NCBI GenBank assembly: GCA_945897725.1
Contig: CAMDFR010000005.1
Location: 62,001 to 126,000 of the forward strand
Direction: 5' to 3'
Length of the DNA: 64,000 bases
DNA from: Chitinophaga pinensis
Lineage (GTDB): Bacteria > Bacteroidota > Bacteroidia > Chitinophagales > CAMDFR01
In this document: one piece after another, positions 17,128-25,563 of the stretch
Numbering within the stretch: the first letter of the stretch is position 1
How the letters are laid out: every line of letters begins with the position of its first letter
Notes under the pieces: generated by a model
Databases searched by the model: none
What the model was told of the DNA's origin: nothing
Seen by the model: only the letters and a program-made list of their open reading frames with translations
Translations under genes and position numbers: made by a program

Positions 17128-18102
17128 ATGAAAAAGACAATACTGGTAACGGGTGGGGCAGGATTTATTGGAAGTCATCTGATAGATTCATTATTGCTTA
17201 ATCCCAATCATCATGTCATCTGCATCGATAATTTTGATCCCTTCTACGCTGTAGAGCAAAAGAAATTGAATATTGAAGCGCATTTTAAATCACCAAATTA
17301 TCGCTTCATTGAACTAGACATCACCGATAAAGTGACTTTGAACGAAAGTTTGATAGATGTTGCAAATATAGACACAGTGGTGCATATCGCTGCCAAAGCT
17401 GGTGTTCGTCCAAGTATTCAAAACCCATATGCTTATCAAATTACCAATATCGTAGGTACGCAAAATATCATGGACATTGCCGTAGAAAAAAACACCAAAC
17501 AATTCGTTTTTGCCTCTTCCAGCAGTGTGTATGGCATCAATCCAGAATATCCATGGTCTGAAAAAAACAATGTCTTGATGCCTATTAGTCCTTATGCATC
17601 AACCAAAGTGGGTGGCGAATTGATGGGTTATACTTTTTCACATTTATACAAAATCAGATTCATCGCTCTACGATTCTTCACGGTTTTCGGACCACGTCAA
17701 CGGCCCGATTTAGCAATCCATCAATTTTGTAAAAAGATTATGGCCGACGAAAACATCAATGTATATGGCGATGGTTCTACATTGCGCGATTATACTTATG
17801 TGGGTGATATTGTGAAAGGGATAGAAGCTGCGATGGCTTATGATAAAAGCATCTATGAAATTATCAATATCGGTAATAATCAACCTATCAAATTAAGTGC
17901 ATTGATAGATGAAATCGAACATGTCTTGGCTAAGAAAGCAAAGATTAATCATTTGCCAGAACAGCCGGGTGATGTACCCGTTACGTATGCAAGCATCGAT
18001 AAGGCAAAAGCATTATTGGGCTATCATCCTGATACTAGCTTAGAAGAAGGCATACGACAATTCGCAGCATGGATGCAAACCTCTAACTATTACAAATCAT
18101 AA
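17128..18102 (+). CDS. NAD-dependent epimerase, UDP-glucuronate 4-epimerase-like
   Basis: Extended short-chain dehydrogenase (324 residues) that interconverts nucleotide sugars in the cytosol. Seen: NAD-binding GGAGFIGS (9-16), VHIAAKAGVRPS, a catalytic SPYASTK (YxxxK, about residue 155-160), and RFFTVFGPRQRPD followed by IHQFCKKI, a hallmark of UDP-glucuronate/galacturonate 4-epimerases. ATG at 17128 was chosen: MKKTILVTGG is the canonical N-terminus, while upstream in-frame sequence from 17053 is non-conserved. The next gene starts 2 bp after the stop. Probably supplies UDP-GalA or a related sugar for the glycan made by this locus. Confidence 0.88.
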   Translation: MKKTILVTGGAGFIGSHLIDSLLLNPNHHVICIDNFDPFYAVEQKKLNIEAHFKSPNYRFIELDITDKVTLNESLIDVANIDTVVHIAAKAGVRPSIQNPYAYQITNIVGTQNIMDIAVEKNTKQFVFASSSSVYGINPEYPWSEKNNVLMPISPYASTKVGGELMGYTFSHLYKIRFIALRFFTVFGPRQRPDLAIHQFCKKIMADENINVYGDGSTLRDYTYVGDIVKGIEAAMAYDKSIYEIINIGNNQPIKLSALIDEIEHVLAKKAKINHLPEQPGDVPVTYASIDKAKALLGYHPDTSLEEGIRQFAAWMQTSNYYKS

Positions 18103-18104
18103 GC

Positions 18105-18911
18105 TTGTCTATCTTTAAATCCATATTGCCCCCTTTTCTGTATCAAGGCTTGCTTAGTTTGTATAGACAAGTGAACAAAGATCGCTTTTTGTTTTGGGAA
18201 GTGTTTGGTGGCGATTGGAAAACGGCCGCCAAGCAATGTAGTGGCTATGAAGAAAGTTCAATCTTAGAAAAAGTAAAAGACGCTACCGCTGCTGTTATAG
18301 CAGGCAAAGCAGCCTACGAAAAAGATGCTGTTCTATTTGAAAAAGCAGCCATTCATTGGCCTTTAGTAGCGTCCTTACAACATGTATTCGCGCAAAAAAA
18401 TCAATTAGGTGTTGTAGATTTTGGTGGTGCATTAGGTAGTACTTATCATCAACATAAAACAATCTTCAATCGTTTTCATTCCTTTCATTGGACGGTAGTG
18501 GAACAAGAAAATTATGTAACATGCGGCAAAGAAAATTTTACGACTGAACAATTAAGCTTTGAATATGATATAGCAAGTGCAACAAAACTGAGCACTGATA
18601 TGATTCTTTTTTCTTGCGTCTTGCATTATTTGGAAGACCCATTTTATTTTATTCAACAAGCGATTGATGCTAAAATTCCTTATCTGATAATCGATAGTAC
18701 TCCTTTTAGTAATGCGGTGCAGAAAGACATTCAGACCATTCAATACGTTCCTTCTAAAATATACAAAGCGAAATATCCTTGTTACATTTTTGCTGAAAAT
18801 CCTTTTATGCAAAAGCTTTTAAAAAGTTATACTTTGATTTGGGAATGGGACAATCAAATAGAAATTAATATTCCATGTCGCTATAAAGGCATGCTACTTC
18901 AATTAAAATAA
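18105..18911 (+). CDS. TIGR04325-type putative methyltransferase
   Basis: 268-residue SAM-dependent methyltransferase-like protein of the LIC12133/TIGR04325 group, typical of O-antigen and glycan loci. Seen: GDWKTAAKQCSGYEE followed by ILEKVKDAT and AAYEKDAVLFEK (the group's N-terminal signature), a SAM-binding strand VVDFGGALGSTYHQH, and LFSCVLHYLEDPF. Only a TTG start is available (TTG TCT ATC at 18105), 2 bp after the epimerase stop; the next in-frame ATG would remove the SAM site. Translation is therefore probably coupled. The substrate, presumably a sugar hydroxyl or carboxyl, is unknown. Confidence 0.8.
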   Translation: MSIFKSILPPFLYQGLLSLYRQVNKDRFLFWEVFGGDWKTAAKQCSGYEESSILEKVKDATAAVIAGKAAYEKDAVLFEKAAIHWPLVASLQHVFAQKNQLGVVDFGGALGSTYHQHKTIFNRFHSFHWTVVEQENYVTCGKENFTTEQLSFEYDIASATKLSTDMILFSCVLHYLEDPFYFIQQAIDAKIPYLIIDSTPFSNAVQKDIQTIQYVPSKIYKAKYPCYIFAENPFMQKLLKSYTLIWEWDNQIEINIPCRYKGMLLQLK

Positions 18912-18918
18912 TGCTGCT

Positions 18919-19863
18919 ATGAAAGATATCATCAGAGAGATTTCACAAAGAAAAGAGATACAAGAAAAACCACCAGTCTTGATAGACATTGGAGCTTCTA
19001 AAGAATTGAATCCTGCTTGGAAAAGTATTGCTCACTTCTGCATTGGTATTGCCTTTGATGCCGATGATAGAGATTTTAATTTTATTGAAAAAGAAAGTTC
19101 TGAATTCAAAAAATTATATATCTACAATTGTATCGCTTCTGATAAAAATAATAAGACCAAACAAAAATTTTATCTAACTAAAAGTCCTTATTGCTCGAGC
19201 ACACTGCACCCTGACAATAAACGATTAGAGACTTTTTCATTCTCACCATTATTCGAGGTGGAAAAAGAAATCGATTTGAATACCGTTACCTTAGAAGGCA
19301 TCTTATCTGAAATCAATATCAATTATGTAGATTGGTTTAAAGCAGACACCCAAGGAACCGATTTACGGTTGTTTTGCAATCTTCCAGAAGCAACACAAAA
19401 AGCAGTGGTGATGGCTGAATTTGAGCCCGGTATTATTGATGCCTATCAAGGTGAAGACAAGATGATTGATGTTTTTCAATACATGAGAAATATGCCCTTT
19501 AAGCTTGCCGATATCACTGTAAAAGGAGCTGTACAAATGCCTTTCAACGATTTCAAAGAATTATTCGCTAGTAAATTTTTACAGAAGGTAGCCAATCATA
19601 CCTTGAAAACTACACCGGGTTGGAGCGAAATGGTTTTTATCAATAGCTTCGAAAACGCAGATACACGTAGCTTTTTATTAGGATGGTTATTCGCGAGTAT
19701 ACAAGGTTGCCATAGCTTGGCATTTTCGATTGCACAGCAAGGCTTTCAACAACATAAGGATGCCTTATTTAATAAGATGATGCAACATTCAAAGTCAATG
19801 ATAAAGAGCGAAATCTATAGCTTTTCTACCTTCTTTAAGTTGATTAAATTGGCTTTAAAATAA
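18919..19863 (+). CDS. FkbM-family methyltransferase
   Basis: 314-residue methyltransferase-fold protein. LIDIGASKELNPAW is the SAM-binding strand and VDWFKADTQGTDLRLF (compare IDxLKIDVQGxE) is the FkbM/Methyltransf_21 signature; VMAEFEP follows as the next strand. FkbM proteins O-methylate sugars or polyketides, and in glycan clusters often cap chains. A C-terminal stretch of about 60 residues (LGWLFASIQGCHSLAF onward) is outside the catalytic fold and unrecognised. It starts 7 bp after the TIGR04325 gene and is followed by the glycosyltransferase after 4 bp. Two methyltransferases in series suggest a multiply methylated glycan. Confidence 0.8.
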   Translation: MKDIIREISQRKEIQEKPPVLIDIGASKELNPAWKSIAHFCIGIAFDADDRDFNFIEKESSEFKKLYIYNCIASDKNNKTKQKFYLTKSPYCSSTLHPDNKRLETFSFSPLFEVEKEIDLNTVTLEGILSEININYVDWFKADTQGTDLRLFCNLPEATQKAVVMAEFEPGIIDAYQGEDKMIDVFQYMRNMPFKLADITVKGAVQMPFNDFKELFASKFLQKVANHTLKTTPGWSEMVFINSFENADTRSFLLGWLFASIQGCHSLAFSIAQQGFQQHKDALFNKMMQHSKSMIKSEIYSFSTFFKLIKLALK

Positions 19864-19867
19864 TTGT

Positions 19868-20869
19868 ATGAGCGCTACTGAAACATTGCATTTCTGCACC
19901 TTATTCGACAAGAACTATATGAGTAGAGGCATTGCGATGTATCAATCTTTGCTAGCGCATGAAGCAAATTTTCATTTATACATTTTTGCTTTCGATGATC
20001 TTTCTAAAATTGCCCTCGATAAAATGCAACTTGAGAAGGTCACCATTATCTCTTTGCATGAATTTGAAGATGAATCCTTACTCAAAGTGAAGCCGACAAG
20101 AACACGTGGAGAATACTGCTGGACCAGCACTTCATCCACCATATGGTTTTGCCTTCAGCATTTTAATTTGCAAAACTGTACTTATCTAGATGCTGATTTA
20201 TATTTCTTTCAATCTCCAAGAGTGTTGGTCAATGAAATGCCGGCAGATAAGCATGTCATGATTACCGAACATCGATATACTTCCTATTATGACCAATCGA
20301 AAGCATCAGGAAAATATTGTGTTCAGTTTATGTACTTCGATAATAGCCCCGAATCTATGCAGGTGCTCAAACATTGGCGAAATCAATGTCTCGAGTGGTG
20401 CTTCAATAGAATTGAAGATGGTAAATTTGGTGATCAAAAATACCTTGATACATGGACTAAGGAATTTGATTGTGTATTTGAATTAAAAAATCTTGGCGGC
20501 GGTTTGGCACCTTGGAACATTCAACAATATGATTTTGTTGCACAAGATGGAAAACTACTAGGCACAGAAAGAAAATCTCAGCACCCATTCGAAGCTATTT
20601 TTTATCACTTTCATGGACTAAAATTTTATGACCATGGAGGATTTATATATAGTCCTAATACCTATGCCCTCTCACAAAAAATTAAAAGTCAGTTTTATGA
20701 GTCCTATATCAAGGCCTTAGAAGCATCAAAAGTATTGATATTGAAGAGTAACGAGGCTTTCGACCCTCACGGCAGTAGCTCCTCAAAAACTTATTTTAAA
20801 GATAAATATTTAAAGGGTAAATTTGCTTATATAAAGAGTAATTTTATTCATCGATTCTTGAAAGCTTAG
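19868..20869 (+). CDS. GT8-like glycosyltransferase
   Basis: 333-residue GT-A-fold transferase. FCTLFDKNYMSRGIAMYQSL is the nucleotide-binding opening, as in GT8 and related lipopolysaccharide transferases, and YLDADLYFF contains the DxD metal motif. The later KFGDQKYLDTW and FYHFHGLKFY match the GT8 acceptor-side DQ and H-F-H-G elements. No signal peptide or transmembrane helix; likely peripheral at the inner membrane. The 4-bp spacing from the FkbM gene shows one operon. Donor and acceptor are unknown. Confidence 0.82.
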   Translation: MSATETLHFCTLFDKNYMSRGIAMYQSLLAHEANFHLYIFAFDDLSKIALDKMQLEKVTIISLHEFEDESLLKVKPTRTRGEYCWTSTSSTIWFCLQHFNLQNCTYLDADLYFFQSPRVLVNEMPADKHVMITEHRYTSYYDQSKASGKYCVQFMYFDNSPESMQVLKHWRNQCLEWCFNRIEDGKFGDQKYLDTWTKEFDCVFELKNLGGGLAPWNIQQYDFVAQDGKLLGTERKSQHPFEAIFYHFHGLKFYDHGGFIYSPNTYALSQKIKSQFYESYIKALEASKVLILKSNEAFDPHGSSSSKTYFKDKYLKGKFAYIKSNFIHRFLKA

Positions 20870-20909
20870 TTCTATAGCAAGCCAAAAGATAGACCTAAAA
20901 ATTAAAAAC

Positions 20910-21278
20910 TTGGCACAGCTCATTCAATTAAAAACGCATACAGATAAACGAGGTCAACTGACCGTAGTGCAGGACGAAATTCCTTTTGATGTGTTGCGTA
21001 CATACTATATACAAGGTGTTCCTGATACTACTATTCAGCGTGGTGGACATCGACATAAAAAATCATGGCAGGCTTTGATCTGTTTAAGCGGTTCCTGCGA
21101 AATTTATAATAATGATGGCATCTCTGAAAATATATTTACGCTCAATAGTCCCGACATATGCTTAATCCTTGAACCTAAGGACTGGCATACCATGCAACAG
21201 TTTAGTAAAGATGCTGTCTTATTAGTATTTGCATCTACCAAATATGATGTAGATGATTATATTGATCAACCTTATTAG
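20910..21278 (+). CDS. FdtA/QdtA-like dTDP-4-oxo-6-deoxyhexose 3,4-ketoisomerase (cupin)
   Basis: 122-residue cupin that moves the keto group from C4 to C3 of dTDP-4-keto-6-deoxyglucose, preparing for 3-amination. Seen: THTDKRGQLTVVQ at the N-terminus, the family hallmark RGGHRHKKSWQALICLSG with the catalytic His pair, and LEPKDWHTMQQFS. The start is TTG at 20910; no in-frame ATG lies upstream. FdtA (Fuc3N) and QdtA (Qui3N) differ in stereochemical outcome and cannot be separated by eye. The DegT aminotransferase 44 bp downstream is the expected next enzyme. The rmlA/rmlB genes for the precursor are not in the window. Confidence 0.82.
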   Translation: MAQLIQLKTHTDKRGQLTVVQDEIPFDVLRTYYIQGVPDTTIQRGGHRHKKSWQALICLSGSCEIYNNDGISENIFTLNSPDICLILEPKDWHTMQQFSKDAVLLVFASTKYDVDDYIDQPY

Positions 21279-21322
21279 GAAACGACATCAGAAAACAAGG
21301 ATGGCTTCAAATAAATGAATAA

Positions 21323-22441
21323 ATGATGAAGAATATCGATTACGAAAACTTATATCACCTTAATAAACCTTATCTAGAGCAATACAAACAAAGCTTTTCG
21401 GACGTGTTAGATAGTGGATGGTTTATCCTCGGCAAAAAAGTAGAAGCCTTTGAAAAAGAATTTGCCGCTTATCTGAAAGCACCTGAATTTATTGGCTTAG
21501 CCTCTGGTTTAGATGCCTTAGAGTTGCCCTTGATTGCCATGGATTTTCCTGAGCCTTCAGAAGTCATCGTACCCTCCAATACCTATATCGCTACCATCAA
21601 TGCTATTATCAACACAGGTCATACGCCCGTTTTTGTAGAACCAGATATGTTGACTTACAATATTGATCCGAAAAAAATTGAAGAGAAAATCACTTCAAAA
21701 ACAAAAGCAATCATGATTGTACATCTCTATGGAAAGCCTTGTGAGATGGACGATATAATGGCCTTATGCAAAAAACATGATTTAAAATTGATTGAAGACT
21801 GCGCACAAAGTCATGGTGCTATGTACAAAGAGAAAATGACTGGAACCTTTGGCCAAGTTGGTGCTTTTAGTTTTTATCCAACAAAGAATCTTGGTGCCTT
21901 GGGTGATGGCGGAGGCATGGCTGTCAACGATTTGAGCTTATATCAATCTTTAAAAGCGTTGAGAAATTACGGTTCGCATATCAAATACCATAACGAATTT
22001 ATTGGCTACAATTCTAGATTAGATGAGATTCAAGCAGCTTTTTTGTCGATCAAGTTAAAACAATTAGATAGCATCAATGGGCATAAGCAAAAGTTAGCGG
22101 CCTTATATCTAAAGCATTTAAAAAGCGATTTTATTTTGCCTACTGTAAACGATCATTCGTCTCATGTGTTCCACATATTTGCGATTAGACATGAAAGAAG
22201 AGATGAATTAAAAGATTATTTGTTGCAACATTTTATCAAAACAGAAATTCATTATCCAATTGTACCTTGTGAACAAATCTCTATTAAAAATCATTTTGCA
22301 AAACATCAAATGAACTTAGACCCGAACGATTTTGTACTAGCAAAAGAAATACATCAAACAGAATTGAGTTTGCCTTGTTCCGCCATTCATAGCGAAGAAG
22401 ATATTATGCATGTGATAGAAGTGATGAATCAATTCAACTAA
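21323..22441 (+). CDS. DegT/DnrJ/EryC1/StrS sugar aminotransferase (FdtB/QdtB-like)
   Basis: PLP-dependent enzyme that aminates a keto-sugar nucleotide. Of 372 residues: a substrate/PLP loop LASGLDALEL, VPSNTYIATINAI, the PLP-ring Asp in IEDCAQSHGA (about 159) and the Schiff-base Lys188 in SFYPTKNLGALGDGG, then NYGSH...YNSRLDEIQAAFL, all canonical. Following the FdtA-like isomerase it should convert dTDP-3-keto-6-deoxyhexose to a 3-amino sugar (Fuc3N or Qui3N). An acetyltransferase (FdtC type) to finish Fuc3NAc is not seen nearby. Start at 21323 or the adjacent ATG at 21326. The next gene begins 12 bp on. Confidence 0.9.
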   Translation: MMKNIDYENLYHLNKPYLEQYKQSFSDVLDSGWFILGKKVEAFEKEFAAYLKAPEFIGLASGLDALELPLIAMDFPEPSEVIVPSNTYIATINAIINTGHTPVFVEPDMLTYNIDPKKIEEKITSKTKAIMIVHLYGKPCEMDDIMALCKKHDLKLIEDCAQSHGAMYKEKMTGTFGQVGAFSFYPTKNLGALGDGGGMAVNDLSLYQSLKALRNYGSHIKYHNEFIGYNSRLDEIQAAFLSIKLKQLDSINGHKQKLAALYLKHLKSDFILPTVNDHSSHVFHIFAIRHERRDELKDYLLQHFIKTEIHYPIVPCEQISIKNHFAKHQMNLDPNDFVLAKEIHQTELSLPCSAIHSEEDIMHVIEVMNQFN

Positions 22442-22453
22442 ATAGTTTTCAGC

Positions 22454-23230
22454 ATGAAATTACATTTCAATATCAATGATAAAGCGGTAAGATTATTTAT
22501 TATTCTCGCTGCATTTTTTATTGCGAATGTATTTATTGCCGAATTTGTTGGTGTCAAAATTTTCTCATTAGAATCGACCATCGGTATCAAAAAATTCTCT
22601 TTTAGCTTTTTTGGCAAAGACAATCTAGGCTTTGATTTGACGGCTGGTGTATTGCTTTGGCCGATTGTATTTATCATGTCAGATATCATCAACGAGTACT
22701 TCGGTAAACGGGGCGTAAAACTACTCTCCTACTTAGCAGCCATTTTGATTGCTTATGCTTTCATTATGTTTTATGGTGCCATGAAATTGCCAGCAGCAGA
22801 TTGGTGGCCAACATCAAATATTCAAAGAGGCGTGCCCGACATGAATAACGCTTTTAAAGGGGTATTCGGTCAAGGACAATGGATTATCATTGGCTCTATC
22901 GTTGCTTTCCTTATCGGTCAAATACTTGATGTGGCAGTCTTTCACTCTATCAAATTAAGAACAGGCGAAAAATTTTTATGGCTCAGAGCCACTGGTTCAA
23001 CTTTGATTTCGCAATTTGTCGATAGTTTTGTGGTCTTATTTATTGCCTTCTATATTGGTAATAATTGGGATTGGCGTTTGGTTCTTGCCATCGGTACGAT
23101 GAATTATATCTATAAATTTACAGTGGCGGTTTTACTCACTCCAGCCTTGTATTTAGTACATCGTTTGATCGACAATTACTTGGGAAAAGAGTTATCTGAA
23201 CACTTGATGGAAGAGGCTGCCAAGCAGTAA
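22454..23230 (+). CDS. Queuosine precursor transporter (YhhQ/VUT family)
   Basis: 258-residue inner-membrane protein with about six helices that imports preQ0/preQ1 for tRNA queuosine synthesis. Family landmarks: LLWPIVFIMSDIINEYFGKR (N-terminal signature) and LRATGSTLISQFVDSFVV in the C-terminal half. Although only 12 bp after the aminotransferase gene, its role is unrelated to glycans, so the operon junction may be incidental. No queuosine genes or preQ1 riboswitch were seen in the spacer. Confidence 0.88.
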   Translation: MKLHFNINDKAVRLFIILAAFFIANVFIAEFVGVKIFSLESTIGIKKFSFSFFGKDNLGFDLTAGVLLWPIVFIMSDIINEYFGKRGVKLLSYLAAILIAYAFIMFYGAMKLPAADWWPTSNIQRGVPDMNNAFKGVFGQGQWIIIGSIVAFLIGQILDVAVFHSIKLRTGEKFLWLRATGSTLISQFVDSFVVLFIAFYIGNNWDWRLVLAIGTMNYIYKFTVAVLLTPALYLVHRLIDNYLGKELSEHLMEEAAKQ

Positions 23231-23409
23231 AAATATATTCCTAGCCTTATTCATTCAATAATCTTCTCGAGAAAGAAATTAGATACCGGCAAAATTTACG
23301 CAGGCTTCTATCAAAACCATTCATTTCAATAACAATCCTTAGAATGGGAACAAAGCTTTAAAAGTCAAGCATTCTATTGACAGTATAAACGCTTTTCGTG
23401 CAGGTTATT

Positions 23410-24489
23410 CTAATAAACAAATGGAATAATTCTATAGGGTACTTTCTTTAGATATTCCTCCCACAGTTTACCATATTTTAGGGCACATCGTTTATCATCA
23501 TCCATCTGACGAGGAAACAACAATACCACATAATACAAAGGATAGAGCCAAGGCCATATCAAGAATGGATGGCCAACACATAGCGCAATGCCAATAGCCA
23601 TTCCAATTTCTCCTAGATAATTGATGTGTCGGCTGAGTCCCCAAAAACCGCCTACTAACAAGGTTTTATTTCCATCAGTAATGGTCTTCGGTTTCATTCC
23701 TAAAAAAACTTTAGTAGGGTCTTTCTTAAAAAAATACTTCTGCAAATTTGCCCCTCGAGATAGGCTCCAACTTACAAAGAAAACAACAGCGAATAACACT
23801 AATACATAAGGAGGAAAATGCGTGGGAGCAAGGTCTACCGTAGACCATAAAGGAATAGAATAAAAATAGGGATAGAAAGCTATGCACCCCCAACCAAGTT
23901 TAAATCCTACACGTTCTGCAAACAAATCGTAGGTATACAAATGAATCTCTTCAAAAGTGAGATAATCTATAAGAAAAAAAGTAAGAAGGCCTGCCGCTAA
24001 AAAAATGCCTGAGGAGGCCTCCGCACCAAAATGTATGTGATGGTAGGCTGCAAAACTTAGCACATTTAACTCAAGCATGATGGCACCCACCAAGTATAAC
24101 CACATTTTTGCATCAATTCTGCCACCCCATAATTGTGGATTTTCTAAACGTCCTAAATAGAAATCGGCAAAAAAGGAGGACTTCACAGGAGCATAAGGCA
24201 TCACCAATATCAATGAAAAAATCAATCCAAATACAATAGCTCCAATAGCACCATACCATCTGTACTCATAAAGCCAATCCCATCGAAGGTAACCGCTATA
24301 ACATAGGCCAATCCATAGGAGGAGCATAACAAAGAATACCAATATTCCATTCAGTCTGTACCGCAACTTTTCATCAGAATTTTCTTTTGTTACATAACCA
24401 ATCACCCAACGTCCCGGCAATAGTGCATTGAGAACAGTGATAAAAAGATAAATGACAGCTGGTGCTAAAAAACCAAGTATTTTTTCCAT
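23410..24489 (-). CDS. ERG4/ERG24-family sterol reductase homologue
   Basis: 359-residue polytopic membrane protein (about nine to ten helices) resembling delta-14/delta-24(28) sterol reductases and the lamin B receptor. The C-terminal half carries the family features: GFWGLSRHINYLGEIG (NADPH/sterol region) and the terminal DDKRCALKYGKLWEEY followed by KVPYRIIPFVY, a near-diagnostic ERG4/ERG24 ending. No sterol synthesis genes (squalene epoxidase, oxidosqualene cyclase) are present in the window. It may act on host or dietary sterols, on hopanoids or on another isoprenoid; this cannot be decided from sequence. Its stop lies 180 bp from the stop of the convergent YhhQ gene. Confidence 0.85.
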   Translation of the reverse strand: MEKILGFLAPAVIYLFITVLNALLPGRWVIGYVTKENSDEKLRYRLNGILVFFVMLLLWIGLCYSGYLRWDWLYEYRWYGAIGAIVFGLIFSLILVMPYAPVKSSFFADFYLGRLENPQLWGGRIDAKMWLYLVGAIMLELNVLSFAAYHHIHFGAEASSGIFLAAGLLTFFLIDYLTFEEIHLYTYDLFAERVGFKLGWGCIAFYPYFYSIPLWSTVDLAPTHFPPYVLVLFAVVFFVSWSLSRGANLQKYFFKKDPTKVFLGMKPKTITDGNKTLLVGGFWGLSRHINYLGEIGMAIGIALCVGHPFLIWPWLYPLYYVVLLFPRQMDDDKRCALKYGKLWEEYLKKVPYRIIPFVY

Positions 24490-24618
24490 AATGACGCTTC
24501 AATGTTTTGATAAAGATATGTAATTTAGCTTGATCTAGACGAAAGACATACCTATGCCTTTGCAATGCAAGTACAAAATTTATCGAATCAATTCTTTAGC
24601 TATAGAGTGTTACACAAT

Positions 24619-24645
24619 AAAGCCAGCTCTTGTGAAGCTGGCTTT
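24619..24645 (-). terminator. Rho-independent terminator after the Spo0M-like gene
   Basis: Arms AAAGCCAGCT / AGCTGGCTTT with a 7-nt loop, followed on the minus strand by TTTATT. It lies 22 bp past the Spo0M-like stop and upstream of the sterol reductase gene. Confidence 0.75.
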
Positions 24646-24666
24646 GTTAATTTTTATCAGAATATA

Positions 24667-25092
24667 CTAAAGGATAAAGATATCTGTTGACTTAGAAGGA
24701 TCTAATCCTGGACAATCAGCTGATACTTTAATTTGATGCGCATAAGGATGACCAGAATTCATCGCACCTGTAGATACGGGTAATTCAAATTCAACTTCCA
24801 TCGTTGCACCTGCTGTAATCACTTCGTCATTCTTAGGAATTTCAACTTTGTTTACCGTGGTTTTGATTTTGTTATCTACTGTTTTGTTCAAAGAATCACT
24901 CCATTCTCTTCTTGTTAAAATTTCTATGTGTTCAATTAAGAATGACTTTACAGGCACTTCTCTTGAACCTCCCGTTAATATTGCTTTTCCTTTGATGCTA
25001 TCACCTCTTCTTATCTGTGTAGTTTGAAGCGTGAAGTCCATTTTTGGTTGACCAATACCAACCATTGCTTTTATTTTGTCGAAAAATCCCAT
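24667..25092 (-). CDS. Spo0M-like arrestin-fold protein
   Basis: 141-residue cytosolic beta-sandwich protein matching the N-terminal domain of Spo0M: MGFFDKIKAMVGIGQPKMDF opens as Spo0M does (FFxK...VGIGxxKVD), followed by QIRRGDSIKGKAILTGG and the beta-strand pattern EVEFELPV. Bacillus Spo0M is about 250 residues and regulates sporulation or envelope stress; this protein has only one arrestin-like domain. Non-sporulating Bacteroidota carry such proteins with unknown function. Monocistronic, with its own terminator. Confidence 0.75.
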   Translation of the reverse strand: MGFFDKIKAMVGIGQPKMDFTLQTTQIRRGDSIKGKAILTGGSREVPVKSFLIEHIEILTRREWSDSLNKTVDNKIKTTVNKVEIPKNDEVITAGATMEVEFELPVSTGAMNSGHPYAHQIKVSADCPGLDPSKSTDIFIL

Positions 25093-25563
25093 GTGTTTGT
25101 GTTTTTAGTTTTATGATTAATATTACAATTATAATATTTTTTATTGAAAAAAAAAGATTTTTAGCACTAATTTATTCATTTATAATAGCTTGAAATCAAC
25201 ATATTGCTAAAACACTAAACAGGCCTGGCACTTTTCCAAAATATAGCATTGATCATGGCACCTAATGCTCATTATAGTTTGATAAATACAGCCCCTAGCA
25301 GATAGATTCGAAGGCAAAACCGCGCTTTAAAAATTGCTTGTAAAGCTCTCAAGTTTTCAATAAAATTCACCATTTTATAGCCCTGCTCTATGGCTCTTAC
25401 TTTCCAAATGCCGTTGCACTATATCTGAGTAAAAAGAAACGGACGCCACTTTAGGTATTGATGACAAGAATACTACTTACCCAACCAGAGGTGCAGATGA
25501 AGGTATCTATTTTCAGTATAGAAAATGAATTCGGTAAATAAGAGACTTTTAATACCCAAGATT
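25093..25563. other. 471-bp spacer, possible gene remnant
   Basis: No intact gene. A 31-codon open stretch at 25433-25528 (+) ends ADEGIYFQYRK-stop and looks protein-like, but it has no start and an in-frame stop just before it. It may be the tail of a decayed gene. The region 25115-25200 is AT-rich and may hold the Spo0M-like promoter. Confidence 0.35.
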
